From Gemmatimonadota bacterium (GTDB lineage: Bacteria; Gemmatimonadota; Gemmatimonadetes; Gemmatimonadales; Gemmatimonadaceae): 7,857 nt of DNA. Under the pieces are notes generated by a model, which had not been told where the DNA came from, ran no database searches, and was given only the letters and a program-made list of their open reading frames with translations. A program made the translations under genes and the position numbers. This document shows positions 1 through 7,345 of this stretch, in pieces. Positions within the stretch are counted from its first letter, which is position 1. Each line of letters opens with the position of its first letter. The stretch spans positions 1 through 7,857 of the forward strand of contig JAHFCS010000083.1 of assembly GCA_023249395.1 (NCBI GenBank), given 5' to 3'.

Positions 1-467
1 CGCGCATGGACGCCGATCGACGCGATCTTGCGACCGCTCGTCCAAACGCCCGTGAAGCCGGGATTTCGCTCGGCGGAGATGGAAAATGCGGCCAGGGTGC
101 GGATCAGCGCTTCCTAGACTTGGCGAAGAAACCAGTGGAGATCCTGCCGGTGACGCTTCAGGTCGACTATCGGATAGCCGACGAGCTGCCCGGGCCCGTG
201 AAAGGTCACGTCCCCGCCGCGCTCGACCTCGAACAGCTCAACGCCCTTCGACGCGAGGTATTCGCTGCTCGACACCAGGTTTTGCGCCTTGGACGATCGG
301 CCAAGCGTGACGACCGGAGGATGCTCGACGAGCAGCAGCATGTCCTCGGGAATCGCGCCGCTGATGCGCTCCCGGGCGAGCGCGCGCTGGAGCTCCAGCG
401 CCTCCTCATAGGGAGTTCGCCCGAGCGAAACGACCCACAGCTCGTTCCCCACTCGGCCCGTCGTCAC
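1..467 (-). CDS. lipB: Octanoyl-[ACP]:protein N-octanoyltransferase LipB, interrupted by in-frame amber codon, 3' end outside window
   Basis: LipB moves octanoate from acyl carrier protein to the lipoyl lysine of E2-type proteins, the first step of endogenous lipoate assembly. Family hallmarks are clear: LLVEHPPVVTLGR (about residues 45-57) and RGGDVTFHGPGQLVGYPI (about 83-100). At codon 118 (116-114) the frame meets TAG. The same frame then continues without any indel as EALIRTLAAF, and later NPGFTGVWTSGRKIASIGVHA up to position 1 as normal LipB sequence; that stretch includes the Lys of the RKIAS motif (about residue 147), equivalent to the catalytic Lys of the family. The catalytic Cys would lie beyond the window. 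I chose GTG at 467 because GAGGGG (482-477), overlapping the lpd stop, sits 9 bases upstream. GTG at 452 is an alternative; the upstream ATG at 578 would lie deep inside lpd. The gene follows lpd by 13 bases. If TAG terminates, the 117-residue product lacks both catalytic residues. Identity is near certain; functional status is open. Confidence 0.9.
114..116 (-). other. In-frame TAG inside lipB
   Basis: The reading is CGC CAA GTC TAG GAA GCG CTG (Arg-Gln-Val-stop-Glu-Ala-Leu). Other LipB proteins commonly have Glu-Glu here (for example RRLEESLI in the mycobacterial protein), so GAG to TAG, a single G-to-T change, explains it. TAG is also the normal terminator of pdhC (1911-1909), thiO (6277-6275) and the right-edge gene (7675-7673), which argues against reassignment of TAG in this genome. 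Confidence 0.9.
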
Positions 468-476
468 CGCACGCGA

Positions 477-482
477 CCCCTC
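477..482 (-). promoter_or_regulatory. Shine-Dalgarno sequence of lipB
   Basis: GAGGGG, overlapping the TGA stop of lpd, lies 9 bases before the GTG at 467. It is the only good ribosome binding site in the operon and fixes the lipB start inside the lpd-lipB junction. Confidence 0.6.
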
Positions 483-1887
483 AGATGTGCAGAACCTTGC
501 CGACGGAATCGAGACACGCTTCGGCGACTGCCTCCGACAGCGTCGGATGGGCGTGGATCGCGAGATCGACCTCGTCAACAGTGAACTCGTTCGCGCGCGC
601 GACGACGATCTCGTGCAGGATTTCCGTCGCGTGTGACCCGACTATGTGGGCGCCGAGGATCTCGCCGTATTTCGCGTCGCGAATGATCTTGACGAACCCT
701 TCGGTCTCGCCGGACGTACGCGCCCTGCCACTCGCGGCGAAGGGGAATTTCCCGACTTTGAAGTCGAGCTTTTTCTCCTTGCACTGTTGCTCGGTGAGAC
801 CCACCGAGGCGACCTCCGGATGGCAGTACGTCGCGTTCGGGATGTTGCCGTAGTTCATCATCTGGACGTGTGGATCGCCAGCTAGCAGCTCGGCGAGCAC
901 GACACCTTCGCGCGATCCCTTGTGCGCCAGCATCGGAGGTCCGGCGACGTCGCCGATTGCGTAGATGCCCTTGGCGGTCGTCTCCATCCGCTCGTTGATC
1001 TTTATGAACCCGTGATCGGTGAGCTGCACGCCCGCTTCCTTGAGACCGACGTCCTCGACGTTGGGCGCTCGACCGGCGGCAACGAGAACCTGTTCGACCT
1101 CGAGGCTCTGGCTCTTTCCCCCGGCGTCCAAACTCATCGTGACAGATCCCTTGCCGACCTTCACGTTTCCGATCTTGGCTCCGGTGATGACGTCGATCTT
1201 TCTCTTCCTGAATGCTTTCGCCAGCTCCGCCGAGCATTCGCCGTCCTCGAGCGGAAGAATCGCGGGCATGACGTCGATCAGCGTCACCTGGGTTCCGAAC
1301 GCATTGAATACGTCGGCGAACTCGCACCCCACCGCTCCGGCGCCGACGATTGCCATCGTCTTTGGAGCACGCTCGAGGATCAGCGCTTCGTCGGACGAGA
1401 TGATCGTGGTTCTGTTGAGCTCGAGTCCGGCCTGCGGCAGTCCCTTTACGCGTGAGCCGGTGCAAATCACTACCGCTTTCTTTGCCTCGTGCTTCTCATC
1501 CTTGCCTTCGGCGGTCTTTACCGAAACCGAGTTCTTTCCGGCAAGTTTCCCCGTCCCCTTGATGTATGTGATCTTGTGCTTCTTGAAGAGAAACTCGACA
1601 CCCTTCGAGTTCTGGTTGGCGACGGCGCGGGAGCGCTTCATCGCCACTCCGTAGTCGAACTTGGGATCGGTGACGGTGATGCCGAAATCGGCGGCCTTTC
1701 TCACCTTGTTCGCGAGCGAGGCGGATTCGAGCAGCGCCTTGGCGGGAATGCATCCCCAGATAACGCAGGTGCCGCCGAGTCCGTCGCGCTCCACGACGGC
1801 GACAGACATCCCGAGCTGGGCGGCGCGAATCGCGCCGACGTATCCGGCGGGTCCGCCACCGATGAAGATCACGTCGAAAGAAGCCAT
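481..1887 (-). CDS. lpdA: Dihydrolipoyl dehydrogenase (E3)
   Basis: This FAD flavoprotein reoxidises the dihydrolipoyl arm of E2 and reduces NAD+. The 468-residue length is normal. Order of elements: FAD-binding GGGPAG (10-15); redox disulfide GGTCVIWGCIPAK with Cys41 and Cys46; NAD-binding GAGAVG (182-187); second FAD motif around IGDVAG (311-316); C-terminal HAHPTLSE with the catalytic pair His447 and Glu452 contributed across the dimer. The redox loop reads V-I-W between the cysteines, where L-N-V or L-N-W is more common, and Ala where Ser usually follows Pro; the cysteines and Lys are kept, so activity is expected. It lies 21 bases after pdhC and 13 before lipB, so it probably serves PDH, though E3 is often shared with 2-oxoglutarate dehydrogenase and the glycine cleavage system. 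The ATG at 1887 starts the conserved beta strand directly; the sequence before it has no recognisable Shine-Dalgarno. Confidence 0.96.
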   Translation of the reverse strand: MASFDVIFIGGGPAGYVGAIRAAQLGMSVAVVERDGLGGTCVIWGCIPAKALLESASLANKVRKAADFGITVTDPKFDYGVAMKRSRAVANQNSKGVEFLFKKHKITYIKGTGKLAGKNSVSVKTAEGKDEKHEAKKAVVICTGSRVKGLPQAGLELNRTTIISSDEALILERAPKTMAIVGAGAVGCEFADVFNAFGTQVTLIDVMPAILPLEDGECSAELAKAFRKRKIDVITGAKIGNVKVGKGSVTMSLDAGGKSQSLEVEQVLVAAGRAPNVEDVGLKEAGVQLTDHGFIKINERMETTAKGIYAIGDVAGPPMLAHKGSREGVVLAELLAGDPHVQMMNYGNIPNATYCHPEVASVGLTEQQCKEKKLDFKVGKFPFAASGRARTSGETEGFVKIIRDAKYGEILGAHIVGSHATEILHEIVVARANEFTVDEVDLAIHAHPTLSEAVAEACLDSVGKVLHI

Positions 1888-1908
1888 GGAAGTTTTTCTG
1901 GTTGGTGT

Positions 1909-3273
1909 CTAGAGGACGAGCAGCAGCGGGTTCTCGATCAGTCTCCGAAGCGCCTGGAGGAAGCGAGCGCCTGTCGCGCCGTCGATAACGCGGTGGTCGC
2001 AGCTCATCGTCACGCGCATTCGCTCGCGCACGACGATGCTGCCGTCGACCACTACCGGTCTCGGCGCGACGGCGCCAACCGCGAGAATTCCCGCCTCAGG
2101 TGGATTGATGATCGCCGTGAACTCATCGATGTCGAGCATCCCGAGATTGGATACGGAGAACGTCGCACCGGTGTATTGCTCGGGTGTGAGCTTGCGCTGG
2201 CGCGCCAGCTCGGCGAGCTGCTTCGCCTCGCGTGAGATGTCGGAAAGCGACTTGCGATCGGCGTCGAAAATGACCGGCGTGATCAGCCCTTCCTCGACCG
2301 CGACAGCCATCGCGACGTGCACACGATTGAAGTGGCGGATGCGATCTGCCATCCAGTGGGCGTTGACTTCAGGATGGTCGGCGAGAGCATTCGCGACAGC
2401 CTTGAGAACGATGTCGTTGAAGGAAACCTTGAACTCATCGCCGATCTCCTTGAGCGCCGCGCGCATTTCCGTCGCGCGGACCATGTCGAATTCGGCGGTG
2501 AGATAGAACGTCGGTATCGGACCGAGCGATTCGGATAATCGCCGCGCGATCGTCTTCCTGATCTGTGTAAGCGGAATGTCCTGGTAATCGCCTTCGCGGC
2601 TGATCAGTCGCTTGGCGGGCTGGGCTGCGGCGGGCTTGGGACGTGCTGTCGCGGCGGCCATCGCGCTCTCAATGTCGCGCTTGATGATTCGTCCGCCGGG
2701 TCCGGAGCCGCGCACGCGCGACAGCTCGACTCCGCGATCGGAGGCGAGCCGCCGGGCGAGCGGGGAAGAGCGCTGACGACCGTTTGCCCCGACTGACGGT
2801 GGTGCAGGTGGTGCAGGTGGTGCAGGTGGTGCAGGTGGTGGAAGTGGCTGCGGTGACGCCCTCGGCGGAGCCGGAGGCGCCATGACGGGCGCCGCTTGTG
2901 CGGATTCTTCGAGAGGCGTCGAAGCCTCGCCCTGCGATTCCGCTGGCGGAGCTGCGGGTGGCGGTGCGGCTGGTGCGGCTGACGCCGCTGCCGGTGCAGC
3001 ACCGGCGCCCGCAATCAGCTCGTCAATGTTCTCATCGGGCGCCGCGATTACGGCGAGGAGCGTTCCCACCGGCGACGCATCTCCTTCATTCGCGAGCCGT
3101 TTGCGTAGAACGCCATCGCTGCGGGCAACCAGCTCCATCACTGCCTTGTCGGTCTCGACCTCGGCAAGGATGTCGCCCGACTTTATGGCATCGCCCTCGT
3201 TCTTGAGCCATTTCACCAGGCGTCCCTCTTCCATCGTCGGCGAGAGAGCCTCCATCACAACCTTGGCCGCCAT
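1909..3273 (-). CDS. pdhC: Dihydrolipoamide acetyltransferase, E2 of pyruvate dehydrogenase
   Basis: E2 is the core of the complex: its swinging lipoyl arm takes acetyl from E1 and gives it to CoA. The 454 residues contain one lipoyl domain (1 to about 80) with the lipoylated Lys43 in ETDKAVME, a long Ala/Pro linker (about 86-165), a peripheral subunit-binding domain for E1/E3 (about 168-204, SSPLARRLASDRGV through GPGGRIIKRDIE), a second Ala/Pro hinge, and the acyltransferase domain (about 230-454) with SVSNLGM (373-379) and the active-site motif DHRVIDG, giving His427 and Asp431. The linker contains four tandem Pro-Pro-Ala units encoded by a 9-base repeat. E2s carry one to three lipoyl domains; this one has one, so Lys43 is the expected main target of LipB and LipA. 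The PDH assignment rather than a branched-chain E2 rests on the adjacent E1 genes. It follows pdhB by 5 bases and ends in TAG. No strong Shine-Dalgarno precedes the ATG, so coupling to pdhB translation is likely. Confidence 0.95.
   Translation of the reverse strand: MAAKVVMEALSPTMEEGRLVKWLKNEGDAIKSGDILAEVETDKAVMELVARSDGVLRKRLANEGDASPVGTLLAVIAAPDENIDELIAGAGAAPAAASAAPAAPPPAAPPAESQGEASTPLEESAQAAPVMAPPAPPRASPQPLPPPAPPAPPAPPAPPSVGANGRQRSSPLARRLASDRGVELSRVRGSGPGGRIIKRDIESAMAAATARPKPAAAQPAKRLISREGDYQDIPLTQIRKTIARRLSESLGPIPTFYLTAEFDMVRATEMRAALKEIGDEFKVSFNDIVLKAVANALADHPEVNAHWMADRIRHFNRVHVAMAVAVEEGLITPVIFDADRKSLSDISREAKQLAELARQRKLTPEQYTGATFSVSNLGMLDIDEFTAIINPPEAGILAVGAVAPRPVVVDGSIVVRERMRVTMSCDHRVIDGATGARFLQALRRLIENPLLLVL
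2798..2839. repeat. 9-base tandem repeat in the E2 linker
   Basis: Four perfect copies of GGTGGTGCA (plus strand, 2798-2833) are followed by a partial copy (GGTGGT) that decays into GGTGGAAG. On the minus strand each unit encodes Pro-Pro-Ala. Because the unit is three codons long, gain or loss of copies by slippage would change linker length without breaking the frame. Confidence 0.9.
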
Positions 3274-3278
3274 GATCG

Positions 3279-4259
3279 TCAGGCGAGATACATGACTTTC
3301 TTCACAGCGGCGATCGCCTTGGCAGCGTCGGGCTTCGCGGCCTTCTCGAGATTCTTAGCGTACGGCATCGGCACGTCCTCCTGATGGACGCGCAGAACGG
3401 GCGAGTCGAGGTCGTCGAAGCATTCCCGCTGAATGAAGTCAACCACCTGCGCGCCGACACCGCAGATCTCCCAGCCTTCTTCCAGTACGACAGCGCGATT
3501 CGTTTTGCGCACCGAGATGGCAATTGTCTCGACGTCCATCGGGCGCACCGTGCGGAGATCGACTACATCGACAGCGATTCCTTCCTTGGCCAGCGTGTCG
3601 GCCACCTGCATCGCCAGCAGTGCCATTTTGCCATGGGCGACGATGGTGCATGCGTCGCCTTCACGCTTGAGGTCCGCCTTCCCGAGAGGGATGGTGTACT
3701 CTCCGTCGGGCACTTCTCCCCTGGTGTTGTACAGCATCTCGCCCTCGAGAAACACCACCGGATTGTCGTCGCGGATCGCAGACTTGAGGAGTCCCTTTGC
3801 GTCAGCCGGGGTCGCCGGCGTTACGACTTTGAGTCCCGGGATGTGGGCCAGCCAGCTCTCCCACGCCTGCGAGTGTTGAGCGGACAGCTGGAGCGCCGAT
3901 CCATTGGGACCACGGAATACCATCGGCATCGGGAACTGACCACCCGACATGTACAGCATCTTTGCCGCGGAGTTGACGACCTGGTCGATTGCGAGGAGGG
4001 CGAAGTTCCACGTCATGAACTCGATTATCGGGCGAAGCCCAACCATTGCCGAGCCGATGCCCACGCCAGCGAATCCGAGCTCCGTTATCGGCGTGTCCAC
4101 GATTCGCATCGGACCGAACTCGTCCAGCAGGCCCTTCGAGACCTTGTACGCTCCGTTGTACTGGGCCACTTCCTCGCCCATCAGGAAGACGCGGTCGTCA
4201 CGAATGAGCTCTTCGCGCAGGGCCTGGTTGAGGGCATCACGGTAGGTGAGAACCGCCAT
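3279..4259 (-). CDS. pdhB: Pyruvate dehydrogenase E1 component, beta subunit
   Basis: The beta subunit of the alpha2-beta2 thiamine-diphosphate E1. It helps bind the cofactor and carries the surface that docks on E2. The 326 residues have the transketolase pyrimidine-binding domain first, with GEEVAQYNGAYKVSKGL (28-44), DTPITELGFAG (55-65) in which Glu60 matches the catalytic glutamate that activates the cofactor, FMTWNFALLAIDQ (81-93), and QHSQAWESW (128-136) with His129. The C-terminal transketolase domain follows (about 200-326), including VVLEEGW. A longer frame opens at 4295, but the ATG at 4259 matches the family N terminus (MAVLTYRDAL) and lies 2 bases after the pdhA stop; the upstream extension would overlap pdhA and is not family-like. 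No clear Shine-Dalgarno is seen, so coupling to pdhA is likely. Length and motifs are normal. Confidence 0.95.
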   Translation of the reverse strand: MAVLTYRDALNQALREELIRDDRVFLMGEEVAQYNGAYKVSKGLLDEFGPMRIVDTPITELGFAGVGIGSAMVGLRPIIEFMTWNFALLAIDQVVNSAAKMLYMSGGQFPMPMVFRGPNGSALQLSAQHSQAWESWLAHIPGLKVVTPATPADAKGLLKSAIRDDNPVVFLEGEMLYNTRGEVPDGEYTIPLGKADLKREGDACTIVAHGKMALLAMQVADTLAKEGIAVDVVDLRTVRPMDVETIAISVRKTNRAVVLEEGWEICGVGAQVVDFIQRECFDDLDSPVLRVHQEDVPMPYAKNLEKAAKPDAAKAIAAVKKVMYLA

Positions 4260-4261
4260 CG

Positions 4262-5350
4262 TCAGCTCGTGGTGTCCACCACGACGTCTTCCCACAGCTC
4301 GCTCAACGGCGGCTCGGGGCTCTTATCAGCATAGTCCCATGCGTCCTGCGCGATGACTTTCGCTTCCTCGTCGATCTTTGCCAGATCTCCCTCCGGCAAT
4401 TCGCCGGCGGCGTGCATCTTCTCACGGAGGACGAGGATCGGATCGCGCTTCATGTTCTCTTCCAGCTCTTCCTTCGTCCTGTAGGTGCCGCTCGCCGCGT
4501 CGGACATCGAGTGTCCCATGAAGCGATAGGTCCTCATCTCGAGAAGCGTCGGCGTTTTCTCGGTCCGCGCGAGCTGAATCGCGCGACCGACGGCATCGCG
4601 TACGGCGAAGACGTCCTGCGCATCGATGGATTCGCCATGCATCTTGTACGCTGCGGCGCGGGTGGTCACGTCCTCGTTCGCAGTCGCGCGCGAGATTGCC
4701 GTGCCCATTCCATACCGGTTGTTCTCGATAATGAACACCACCGGCAGCTTCCACAGCGACGCCATGTTGAGCGCTTCGTGAAATGCGCCGATGTTGACGG
4801 CTGCCTCGCCGAAGAAGCAGACGCACACCTGGTCGCCGCCGCGGTACTTGATCGCCCAGCCGACCCCCGCGGCGAGAGGTACGTGGCTGCCCACGATGCC
4901 ATGTCCGCCGAGGAAGTTGAGGCTCTTGTCGAAGAGGTGCATCGACCCCCCTTTTCCGCCCGAACAGCCGGTCTGACGCCCGAAGAGCTCCGCCATCACC
5001 GTTCGCGGGCTCATTCCCCGCGCGATCGCCTGTCCGTGGTCCCGGTAGGACGTAACGACATAGTCGTCGGGACGAAGGAGCGACATCGTGCCGGCGGAGA
5101 TTGCCTCCTGCCCGATATAGAGGTGGCAAAAGCCGCCGATTTTTCCCAGCGCGTACGCTTCCGCGCACCGCTCCTCGAAGCGGCGCTGGAGGAACATGGA
5201 TTTGAGGAGCTCTTTCCTGAGCGCAACCTGATCATCCGGAGGCAACCCGTTGTTGCTTGCGGGCGTTGCTTCTTCGCGCGGAGCTACCTGCGCCGTCGCG
5301 GCGGGGTTCTTCGCGGGCCGCGCGGGCTCGCGCTTGATCGCGTCGGTCAT
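4262..5350 (-). CDS. pdhA: Pyruvate dehydrogenase E1 component, alpha subunit
   Basis: The alpha subunit of the thiamine-diphosphate E1 that decarboxylates pyruvate and reductively acetylates E2. The 362 residues begin with a low-complexity Ala/Pro/Lys tail (about 1-38), then the catalytic domain with GGFCHLYIGQEA (72-83), typical of pyruvate-type E1, SYRDHGQ (101-107), GGKGGSMH (131-138), FLGGHGIVG (146-154), and the phosphate- and metal-binding region from FFGEAAVNIG (179-188) to ENNRYGMGT (209-217). The usual GDG...NN motif here reads Gly181-Glu182-Ala183...Asn210-Asn211, so the magnesium ligand Asp is replaced by Glu. The loop GHSMSD (279-284) followed by YRTKEE matches the E1 alpha phosphorylation-loop region of the family. 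The ATG overlaps the lipA stop (ATGA, 5350-5347), which supports both this start and translational coupling. The next Met (residue 52) is too far in. Branched-chain or acetoin dehydrogenase E1 is less likely given the HLYIGQEA signature and the lipA/lipB neighbours. Confidence 0.94.
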   Translation of the reverse strand: MTDAIKREPARPAKNPAATAQVAPREEATPASNNGLPPDDQVALRKELLKSMFLQRRFEERCAEAYALGKIGGFCHLYIGQEAISAGTMSLLRPDDYVVTSYRDHGQAIARGMSPRTVMAELFGRQTGCSGGKGGSMHLFDKSLNFLGGHGIVGSHVPLAAGVGWAIKYRGGDQVCVCFFGEAAVNIGAFHEALNMASLWKLPVVFIIENNRYGMGTAISRATANEDVTTRAAAYKMHGESIDAQDVFAVRDAVGRAIQLARTEKTPTLLEMRTYRFMGHSMSDAASGTYRTKEELEENMKRDPILVLREKMHAAGELPEGDLAKIDEEAKVIAQDAWDYADKSPEPPLSELWEDVVVDTTS

Positions 5351-6255
5351 ACGCCCGCCGCCTGCACCTGCTCCCAGGCGTGATAGCTCGATCGCACGAG
5401 AGGTCCGGACTCGACGTGCCGGAATCCCATTTCCATTCCCGCGTCATACAGTTGGCTGAACTCCGCGGGGGTGTAGTACCGGTCGAGCGCGATGTGCTTG
5501 TCGGAGGGACGCAGGTACTGACCGAGTGTCAGGATGTCGACGTCAACCTTGCGCAAGTCGCGCATGACTTCAACGACTTCCTCGATGGTCTCGCCCATGC
5601 CGAGGATCATTCCCGTCTTCGTGGGGATCTCCGGGGCGACGCGCTTTGCCAGGCGGAAGATCTCCATCACACGAGCGTATCGCCCGCCTGGACGCGCCTT
5701 CTTGTAAAGCCTCGGGACCGTCTCGGTGTTGTGATTGTAGATCTCCGGACCAGCCTCGAGGACGGCGCGAATGCTCGCCTCGTTCCCCTGGAAATCGGGG
5801 ACGAGAACCTCGACAGAACAGCCGGGCATCTGTTCGTGGATCCGCCTGATCGTCTCGGCGAATATGTAAGCTCCGAAGTCGGGAAGATCGTCGCGATCGA
5901 CAGACGTGATGACTGCGTGCTGCAGCCCCATCTGGGCTATCGCCCGCGCCACCCTCTCCGGCTCCTCGATGTCGTAGCTGGGCGGACGTCCGTGAGCGAC
6001 GGCGCAGTACGCGCAATTCCGCGTGCAAACGTCGCCGAGGATCATGAAGGTGGCGGTGCCGTGGTCCCAGCACTCGCCAACATTCGGGCAGTGGGCCTCC
6101 TCGCAAACCGAGTGGAGGTCCAGCTCTCGCATTAAATGCTTGAGCCTTATGTAGTTGGGTCCCCCCGGCGCCCTGACTTTGAGCCACGGTGGCTTGCGCT
6201 CGGGCAGTGGCTCTGCCCGGTGGCGGCCCATGATCTGGTATAGCACTTCGCTCAT
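5347..6255 (-). CDS. lipA: Lipoyl synthase (radical SAM)
   Basis: LipA inserts sulfur at C6 and C8 of protein-bound octanoyl groups, completing the lipoyl cofactor on E2. The 302-residue length is normal. It has the auxiliary iron-sulfur cluster motif CEEAHCPNVGEC (Cys51, Cys56, Cys62), the radical SAM motif CTRNCAYC (Cys77, Cys81, Cys84), TSVDRDDLPD (about 116-125), LGQYLRPSDKH near residues 244-254, and the C-terminal RSSYHA (288-293) whose first serine, Ser289, matches the family's auxiliary-cluster ligand. All cluster residues are present, so an active enzyme is expected. It follows thiO by 19 bases and overlaps pdhA by 4. The ATG at 6255 has no visible Shine-Dalgarno; a second ATG eight codons in (Met9, MGRHRAEP) is a possible alternative because the conserved region PLPERKPPWLKVR begins only at about residue 16. 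Confidence 0.97.
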   Translation of the reverse strand: MSEVLYQIMGRHRAEPLPERKPPWLKVRAPGGPNYIRLKHLMRELDLHSVCEEAHCPNVGECWDHGTATFMILGDVCTRNCAYCAVAHGRPPSYDIEEPERVARAIAQMGLQHAVITSVDRDDLPDFGAYIFAETIRRIHEQMPGCSVEVLVPDFQGNEASIRAVLEAGPEIYNHNTETVPRLYKKARPGGRYARVMEIFRLAKRVAPEIPTKTGMILGMGETIEEVVEVMRDLRKVDVDILTLGQYLRPSDKHIALDRYYTPAEFSQLYDAGMEMGFRHVESGPLVRSSYHAWEQVQAAGV

Positions 6256-6274
6256 TGGTTCGGGGGAATCTACC

Positions 6275-7345
6275 CTAAAAGCGGTCGGGGCGAAATTGTG
6301 ACAGGTCGTGTCTTACCGGCTCGCCGGCGGCTATCGCTGCGACCACATCGCCGGTGAGTGGGGCGAGGAGTATCCCGTTCCTCGAGTGCCCGCATGCGTA
6401 TACGACCGAGGGATATTCAGGATCGGGGCCGAGCAACGGAAGGAGGTCGGGAGTCACCGGACGAAGGCCGGCCCACGAATGTTGTATCGGGGTGACGCTG
6501 AGAGCGGGCGCAATCTCCTCCGATGCCGAGCGAATTCGCGCGAGCCCCTCACCTGTGGTGTTCGAGTCGAAGCCGACGTTCTCCATCGTGCTTCCGGCAA
6601 CGGTCTGCAGATTTCCCCGCGGAACGAGGTAGCCCCTCGGCCCGTAAACGACATGACGCAGTCCAATGGAGCCATACGCGATCATTTGACCTCGAGCCGG
6701 CGTAACCATGGCGAGAAAAGGCATCCCGTCGATCATCGAGGACCACGCCCCCCCGGCGATCACGACGCAGGGCGTCTCATAGGACTCTCCATCGGACAGG
6801 TCGACCTGCGGCCGCTTCGCCCGCCGAACACTCGCGACTGTTCCCTGGCTCCGCGCTATCAGCGGGGATGCATCTGCCAATGCGCCCAGAGCGCGCATGA
6901 GGCTGATGTTGTCCACGGCTCCATCTTCCGGATTGAGCATCGCTCCCAGGGCGTGTCCGAGGGTCGGCTCTACCTCAGCAAGCACCGGTCGCGGGAGCCA
7001 CTCTGTTCCCGGCAGCGTAGTGCGGCGGAGTCCCCTTACACCGGCCTCGGTGAGCGCCACCTGAAGAATTCCCAGACGATTGAGCGACACCCTGATGCCC
7101 GTCTGCTCGGCGAGATCCTCTACATAGGCGGGATATCGATCGCGGGCCGCGATCGCGAAATCGTGTGCCGGTCCAACCGCCCGCTCAACGGACGGAGCGA
7201 GCATTCCCGCTGCAGCCGACGACGCTTCGCCGGGCCGCTGGTCGCCGATTACCCTGACACTGAGCCCTCGACGGGCGGCCGCAACCGCAGTCGTGAGTCC
7301 GATGACACCTGCCCCAACCACCGTCACGTCGGCGGTCACCGCCAT
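6275..7345 (-). CDS. thiO: Glycine oxidase ThiO (FAD-dependent)
   Basis: ThiO oxidises glycine to the imine (dehydroglycine) used by thiazole synthase ThiG to build the thiamine ring, releasing hydrogen peroxide. The 356 residues show the N-terminal dinucleotide-binding GAGVIG (11-16), a typical SSAAAGMLAP segment (42-51), TPARGQ (216-221), GYLVPRG (238-244), GSTMENVGFD (251-260), which resembles the ThiO signature GATxExxGFD, AGLRP with Arg295 as the likely carboxylate binder, and SRNGILLAPLTG (321-332). These separate ThiO from sarcosine oxidase and D-amino acid dehydrogenase relatives, though a wider substrate range cannot be excluded. It is the first gene of the minus-strand operon and no other thiamine gene is next to it. 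I looked for a thiamine-diphosphate riboswitch before the ATG: the gap to the divergent gene is only about 60 bases and has no CUGAGA-like core, so regulation by that route is not supported. It ends in TAG. Confidence 0.88.
   Translation of the reverse strand: MAVTADVTVVGAGVIGLTTAVAAARRGLSVRVIGDQRPGEASSAAAGMLAPSVERAVGPAHDFAIAARDRYPAYVEDLAEQTGIRVSLNRLGILQVALTEAGVRGLRRTTLPGTEWLPRPVLAEVEPTLGHALGAMLNPEDGAVDNISLMRALGALADASPLIARSQGTVASVRRAKRPQVDLSDGESYETPCVVIAGGAWSSMIDGMPFLAMVTPARGQMIAYGSIGLRHVVYGPRGYLVPRGNLQTVAGSTMENVGFDSNTTGEGLARIRSASEEIAPALSVTPIQHSWAGLRPVTPDLLPLLGPDPEYPSVVYACGHSRNGILLAPLTGDVVAAIAAGEPVRHDLSQFRPDRF

Noticed and set aside
468..578. Upstream ATG for lipB at 578
   Set aside because: It would put over 90 bases inside lpd and add a Ser/Arg-rich stretch not seen in LipB; the GTG at 467 has a good ribosome binding site.
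4260..4295. Upstream ATG for pdhB at 4295
   Set aside because: It would add 12 basic residues overlapping the pdhA end; the ATG at 4259 matches the family N terminus.
3384..5383. Long plus-strand open frames opposite pdhB and pdhA (316 and 323 codons)
   Set aside because: They are antisense shadows of well-conserved genes in GC-rich DNA; their translations are Arg/His-rich and lack recognisable domains.
6201..6219. Seven-base-pair hairpin (CGGGCAG / CTGCCCG, 5-base loop) early in lipA
   Set aside because: Short GC-rich stems are expected in coding DNA of this composition, and no T-tract or regulatory context is seen.
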